NCBI GenBank assembly: GCA_018065085.1
Contig: JAGHUA010000003.1
Span: 62,001 to 126,000 of the forward strand
Source of the DNA: Candidatus Liminaster caballi
GTDB taxonomy: Bacteria; Bacteroidota; Bacteroidia; Bacteroidales; UBA3663
Direction of reading: 5' to 3'
Length of the DNA: 64,000 bases
The position numbers and the translations under genes are program-made. Positions 60,794-64,000 of the stretch are shown here, one piece after another. A model generated the notes under the pieces. The model did no database searches and had not been told where the DNA came from. It was given only the letters and a program-made list of their open reading frames with translations. Numbering within the stretch: the first letter of the stretch is position 1; each line of letters begins with the position of its first letter.

Positions 60794-62701
60794 TTATTTG
60801 ATTAGTTTTTCTATTTCTGCTGCACGTTCCTCTGAAATACCAAGCATCTTGCGAACCTTGTCAAGGAGGCGGCGTTCTTTATCAGAGACAATGCCATCTA
60901 TCGCACATTCTTTGTATTCTTTCAGATACTCTTGCTCGTCTTCTGTGAGTTTGGGTGTTGACAAAGATGCTTCAAGTTCAGATGCTCTAGCAGCAGAGAT
61001 TCCTAATTTTGAACGAATCTTATCGAGAAGTCTGCGCTCACGAGGACCTATCTCTCCATCGGCCAGACATTCCTTGACTTCTTCGAGGTATTCCTTCTCG
61101 TCTGTTGTAAATGAGGCTTTTGGTGAGGGGGGCAAAACTTGATTGTTATTCTGAGGGAATCCATTCAACTGAGAAAGAGGCGCGAACTTTACATTGATAG
61201 AAAGAACTGCATTCTCCTGAGTCGAGAATTTTTGTTCTTCAGTAGTATCGAAGTTAACGCTCATGTCAAGGAATAGAGATTTAACCTCAGCTTTTATCTC
61301 AGTCATTTCTCTTCCTTCTATCATTTGGCTCTTTTTAGTCTCAATACGTTCTTGATGAGATGTCAGCCCTCCATTTATTCTTTGCGAAACAAGTCTTTGC
61401 CATGATGGTTCATTGTCATACCACACCAATCCATCAGGAACGGTGGGCTTATTATGAGGCTCAAAGGTTTGATGGAGGCTAATAGAACGACTCAATTCCT
61501 CTATCATGTGACGGTTATAATCTCTATTTCGAGATCCTGAGCCGTTTGCAGCCCAATGGTCAATATTAACAGAAACTTCTTTTTTGCCAGTAACATCTCC
61601 ATCGCTTGAAGAAGAATTTATGCAATCAATGGAGATCTCTGTTGCGCCCAAGCACTGTGCAAGTTGGCAGAACTCACGAACTTTATCCTCAACAAATTCT
61701 AATTGATATGATTCAAATGGGATGTATTTGTTTGGAATTAGTGGATGGCCGACATATATCTCATTTTTAATTGGATGCCCAAAGGGGAAGGATAAACTTT
61801 TTGACTCAGAATATTCTAATTGATTAATCTTATTGAAAAGATTATAAGAATAATGATCAACGATAATTATAACCTTGCGATCTTGATAAGGAATGTTCTC
61901 TAAATTATCTAAGAAATTTTGATTTGCGTTGAGGAACATTTCATAACAGAAGTTCTTCGTACTTGTTCCTTCTTTTGTAACAGCATTTGACGGGATACGA
62001 TCATAGGCAGCAAGAGTATATCTTCGAACAGATGTCCAATCATTAACAGCCTGAGCTGCTTTAGACAGCTGAAAACATAGCATAGCATAGGATTGGTTTG
62101 TTTGGAGTTCCTCCTGAAGGCCTCTCAAACATGTTTCAATTGTCCTCTGATATTGACTGTTCTGAAAATAGTATTTACCAACCAATCCATAATAGATGGC
62201 TGCATTTTTAGGAAACATATCGATACAAGAGAAGCATAGATTTACGGCATCTTGATCATTGTTTGCAACTTTTTCGTTACATTCAACCAATGACATTGCT
62301 TCATCCTTAAGAACCTTTATTAAAATGGATACACATTCTTCGGCAGCTTGAATGTTATTAATTCCCAATAAAAAATACGGAATAGAGAAACGGCAACTAG
62401 CAGTGTCATCATTATTAATGGGCAGAATATAATTACCTTGTATTTTAAAATAGGCAAGGTTATTCCATTCCACAGAATAACGATCTTTTACAATACGCTG
62501 ATCAGTAATTAGCAAACCTTCAGTATTGCCGTCAACAAATGCAAATAATATTTGCTCCTCACTTGTTGCTTTATGCAATATATGAAGATTCCAATATGTT
62601 CCAGAGTCTGGACAAACATGGAAGACTCCTTGCGATTCAGGTTTCCAATATGTTGCGTTTTTCATTAGAAAACGAAAAACATCGTATTTCCTATTATTCA
62701 T
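60794..62701 (-). CDS. Multidomain protein with PH-like, TPR-like and two C-terminal TerB-like repeats
   Basis: A 635-residue protein without signal peptide. Visible parts: a PH-like N-terminal domain (about 50-140: TEGLLITDQRIVKDRYSVEW), TPR-like helices (about 145-250: AIYYGLVGKYYFQNSQYQRT), and a unique central region (about 320-520: GHPLIPNKYIPFESYQLEF, LGATEISIDCIN, EPSWQRLVSQRINGG). Two tandem helical repeats follow at 531-584 and 585-635 (EKEYLEEVKECLADGEIGPR and EQEYLKEYKECAIDGIVSDK), each with RRLLDKxRxxLGIS. The repeats resemble TerB-like domains of stress and phage-response proteins. The gene is A/T-rich and ends a four-gene operon. Function unknown; a defence or stress role is a hypothesis. 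Confidence 0.65.
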   Translation of the reverse strand: MNNRKYDVFRFLMKNATYWKPESQGVFHVCPDSGTYWNLHILHKATSEEQILFAFVDGNTEGLLITDQRIVKDRYSVEWNNLAYFKIQGNYILPINNDDTASCRFSIPYFLLGINNIQAAEECVSILIKVLKDEAMSLVECNEKVANNDQDAVNLCFSCIDMFPKNAAIYYGLVGKYYFQNSQYQRTIETCLRGLQEELQTNQSYAMLCFQLSKAAQAVNDWTSVRRYTLAAYDRIPSNAVTKEGTSTKNFCYEMFLNANQNFLDNLENIPYQDRKVIIIVDHYSYNLFNKINQLEYSESKSLSFPFGHPIKNEIYVGHPLIPNKYIPFESYQLEFVEDKVREFCQLAQCLGATEISIDCINSSSSDGDVTGKKEVSVNIDHWAANGSGSRNRDYNRHMIEELSRSISLHQTFEPHNKPTVPDGLVWYDNEPSWQRLVSQRINGGLTSHQERIETKKSQMIEGREMTEIKAEVKSLFLDMSVNFDTTEEQKFSTQENAVLSINVKFAPLSQLNGFPQNNNQVLPPSPKASFTTDEKEYLEEVKECLADGEIGPRERRLLDKIRSKLGISAARASELEASLSTPKLTEDEQEYLKEYKECAIDGIVSDKERRLLDKVRKMLGISEERAAEIEKLIK

Positions 62702-62757
62702 GGTTCATTAATACTTTTGTAGTACCATAGATGTCTGTTTATTATTTCTAGTAACTA

Positions 62758-62937
62758 CTATTTATTACTAGCTAATACCATCTCCTTAATTGCCATAATG
62801 GTCGTATAACCAATTCCAGCAACTAAAAGGAGACCCAAAAACAAAGCTACCTGATCTTCGGGGACTTTTTTTGCAAGACTCTCTAATGTGCCATTTTCGG
62901 CGGCACGTTTTACTTTTTCTAAAGAAACATCTTCCAT
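62758..62937 (-). CDS. 59-residue single-helix membrane protein
   Basis: This gene is too short for the ORF track. ATG at 62937, TAG at 62758-62760. It encodes MEDVSLEKVKRAAENGTLES, a charged N-terminus, followed by one hydrophobic helix VALFLGLLLVAGIGYTTIMA and a short tail. It starts 12 bases after the DUF6140 stop and lies 56 bases before the TerB-like gene, so it belongs to the same transcript. The same spacing on both sides of the DUF6140 gene supports a real gene. Confidence 0.6.
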   Translation of the reverse strand: MEDVSLEKVKRAAENGTLESLAKKVPEDQVALFLGLLLVAGIGYTTIMAIKEMVLASNK

Positions 62938-62949
62938 GTTACATTATTT

Positions 62950-63171
62950 TTACCCATTTCTTTCACAACTCAGATACACCGAATTCAAGCATCCTGCCTT
63001 CTTGATGTCAATACCATACATACGCATAAAGGCATCGATGACTAATTGGCCACCGTTAGTATGGATTGGGTCACTGAAACTGTTGCTTACTATCTGGACT
63101 GACATTCCAGGCTCGATACGGATTCCATTGCAATTGGAACGCTGCTTGGTGGTAATTCTAAACAGTGGCAT
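62950..63171 (-). CDS. DUF6140-like small protein
   Basis: A 73-residue protein: MPLFRITTKQRSNCNGIRIE, then PGMSVQIVSNSFSDP and AFMRMYGIDIKKAGCLNSVY. This matches my memory of DUF6140, a family of about 70 residues known from Bacteroides accessory regions, of unknown function. The PGMSVQIV strand and following helix suggest a compact beta-alpha fold. It lies 12 bases from both neighbouring genes in the operon. Confidence 0.65.
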   Translation of the reverse strand: MPLFRITTKQRSNCNGIRIEPGMSVQIVSNSFSDPIHTNGGQLVIDAFMRMYGIDIKKAGCLNSVYLSCERNG

Positions 63172-63183
63172 AGTTATGATTGA

Positions 63184-63543
63184 TTAAGACAAAAAAAACA
63201 TTTCAATCTCTTGAAGTAGATATCCACTAGCTTTATTACAATATAATAGACCTAATCCACCTAAGATAAAGGATATAATTGATGTGATAATAAAATAAGA
63301 ATTGTCTTTTGCAAAAAAAGCTGCAATAAGTCGTACAACTCCGTTGATAAGCAAGATATTTGAGATAATGTAAATAGATACGTTATTATGTTGACTAATA
63401 TTCAAGAAAACTATTGCCATTATAAAACTTACTATAGTTCCCCAAACGGTTCGGCCTCGATAATCATCTTCTGGAAATAAATCTGCCAATAGCAATATCA
63501 CAAAAATTGCCATAAAAGTCCATCCAATATAAGTTATTATCAT
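63184..63543 (-). CDS. 119-residue protein with about four membrane helices
   Basis: First gene of the four-gene operon. Hydrophobic segments: MIITYIGWTFMAIFVILLLA (1-20), GTIVSFIMAIVFLNIS (35-50), VSIYIISNILLINGVVRLIA (55-74) and YFIITSIISFILGGLGLLYC (83-102). Both ends probably face the same side. I recognise no family. It begins 50 bases downstream of a terminator-ending structured RNA (63594-63874). Confidence 0.65.
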   Translation of the reverse strand: MIITYIGWTFMAIFVILLLADLFPEDDYRGRTVWGTIVSFIMAIVFLNISQHNNVSIYIISNILLINGVVRLIAAFFAKDNSYFIITSIISFILGGLGLLYCNKASGYLLQEIEMFFLS

Positions 63544-63593
63544 TGTAATACATAATTGCTTTTAAGATTCCCGAATTAGGCATTATATAAAAC

Positions 63594-63622
63594 AAAAAAG
63601 ACGTGGAATCTTGTCTCACGTC
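63594..63622 (-). terminator. Rho-independent terminator upstream of the small-protein operon
   Basis: On the minus strand GACGTG (63622-63617) pairs with CACGTC (63605-63600), followed by TTTTTTGTTTT. It lies between the structured RNA and the first operon gene, so expression of the operon from this promoter requires readthrough. Confidence 0.7.
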
Positions 63623-63874
63623 CGTCTGGCTGGGCTTCTGGAATTGCCTTGAAGAAAAGATGATGAAACAATACTCCACGCCCAGCCATATATAAAATTG
63701 AACTCATTCTCCCCAAAAGAAGAATGTAGTCCGACTTATATAACAAGCCGAACGAGAAGTGTTAGTTCACTAATCCATCTTCAAATTTTTCCAGAATTTA
63801 GCCAGTGGACAGCGAAAAACGCCTTCTAGTTAATGCTAAGGATAAGTCCTCTCTTTCGAGAATTCCGCCCTTAG
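63594..63874 (-). ncRNA. Structured leader or small RNA ending in a terminator, with a possible antiterminator
   Basis: A -7-like TATCTTTG at 63881-63888 (minus) should start transcription near 63874. The RNA shows several hairpins: CTAAGG ... CCTTAG enclosing TTCTCGAAAGAGAG (GAAA loop), CATTCT ... AGAATG, and a 9-base stem TGGCTGGGC (63635-63627) with GCCCAGCCA. It ends with GACGTG ... CACGTC followed by six Ts. The segment CGTGGAGTATTG, inside the 9-base-stem hairpin, can instead pair with CAAGATTCCACG of the terminator (11 of 12 pairs, one wobble). This is the layout of an attenuator. I could not assign it to a known RNA family. The length is set by promoter and terminator only. Confidence 0.55.
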
Positions 63875-63880
63875 ACGTTG

Positions 63881-63914
63881 CAAAGATAAGGAGAAATCTA
63901 TTACAATGTACAAA
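63881..63914 (-). promoter_or_regulatory. Putative promoter of the structured RNA
   Basis: TATCTTTG (63888-63881) is a good -7 match. TTTG at 63914-63911 is 22 bases upstream, slightly long. The remaining 63915-64000 is A/T-rich with no gene seen. Confidence 0.5.
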
Positions 63915-64000
63915 TCATAGTCATAAAAATGCAATTATGAGTAAATATTTGTTTGTTTAACCGATTGTTTTGATAAAATTTGTCAATTATTTGACACTGG

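Noticed and set aside
63464-63679. 71-residue minus-strand ORF across the terminator
   Set aside because: It runs through the structured RNA, the terminator and the start of the membrane-protein gene, and its composition is not protein-like.

Overview
The window reads as a chromosomal segment of a Bacteroidales bacterium, most like a Prevotella-type gut or rumen species. The reasons are the many promoters of the Bacteroidetes form (TTTG or TTG, about 20 bases, then TAnnTTTG), the hybrid two-component regulator, the type IX secretion protein PorT, the lipoprotein GldH, BspA-type leucine-rich repeats, a C10 (streptopain/interpain) peptidase, and small families known mainly from Bacteroidales (DUF3109, DUF4143 ATPases, PGN_0703 nucleases, DUF6140, DUF6261). 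Family names come from recognising sequence patterns; no database search was possible.

Layout. 0-8.5 kb: a GH127 beta-L-arabinofuranosidase cut by the window edge, porT, a hybrid two-component regulator that seems to lack its ATPase domain, a DUF6057-like membrane protein and a TolB-like lipoprotein with a CxxCH haem motif. 8.6-17.1 kb: a complete galacturonate pathway in two divergent transcription units (uxaC-kdgK-kdgA-exuT leftward; uxaB-orf-uxaA rightward). Together they take hexuronate from uptake to pyruvate and glyceraldehyde-3-phosphate. 17.3-21.6 kb: a C10 peptidase and a companion secreted protein. 21.6-24.6 kb: a DUF4143 ATPase between two families of short tandem repeats. 24.6-34.6 kb: a GH51 arabinofuranosidase followed by five secreted or envelope proteins in one direction, which look like an uncharacterised cell-envelope system. 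34.7-42.3 kb: housekeeping genes (DUF3109, a small coiled-coil protein, zapA, rny, ricT-like, gldH, rnr, a nucleosidase). 42.4-43.9 kb: a second 42-base repeat array and an AT-rich PGN_0703-type nuclease gene. 43.9-51.2 kb: a leftward run of mtaB, a pectinesterase fused to a DUF1460 domain, a CsgG/LpoB-like protein, a TonB-dependent receptor, a periplasmic HMA protein and a helix-hairpin-helix protein. 51.3-60.2 kb: an inositol monophosphatase, dsbD-trxB, a lipoprotein, trpS, a TPR/LuxR-like membrane regulator and a BspA-like LRR protein. 60.2-64 kb: an AT-rich accessory region with a decayed DUF6261 gene and a tight leftward operon of four genes (four-helix membrane protein, DUF6140, 59-residue membrane protein, TerB-like-repeat protein). 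The operon is preceded by a strongly structured, terminator-ending leader or small RNA.

How it fits together. Pectin use is the main theme: pectinesterase, GH127 and GH51 trim pectin and arabinan, and ExuT/UxaCBA/KdgKA consume the released galacturonate. A second theme is the envelope and secretion. PorT is present, and three large secreted proteins end in a similar short tail with a D(L/M)xGR motif, as expected for type IX cargo. The parts most likely to be undescribed are the terminal small-protein operon with its putative attenuator, the HTCS without an ATPase domain, the pectinesterase-DUF1460 fusion, the five-gene envelope cluster, and the 42-base palindromic repeat arrays near accessory ATPase and nuclease genes.
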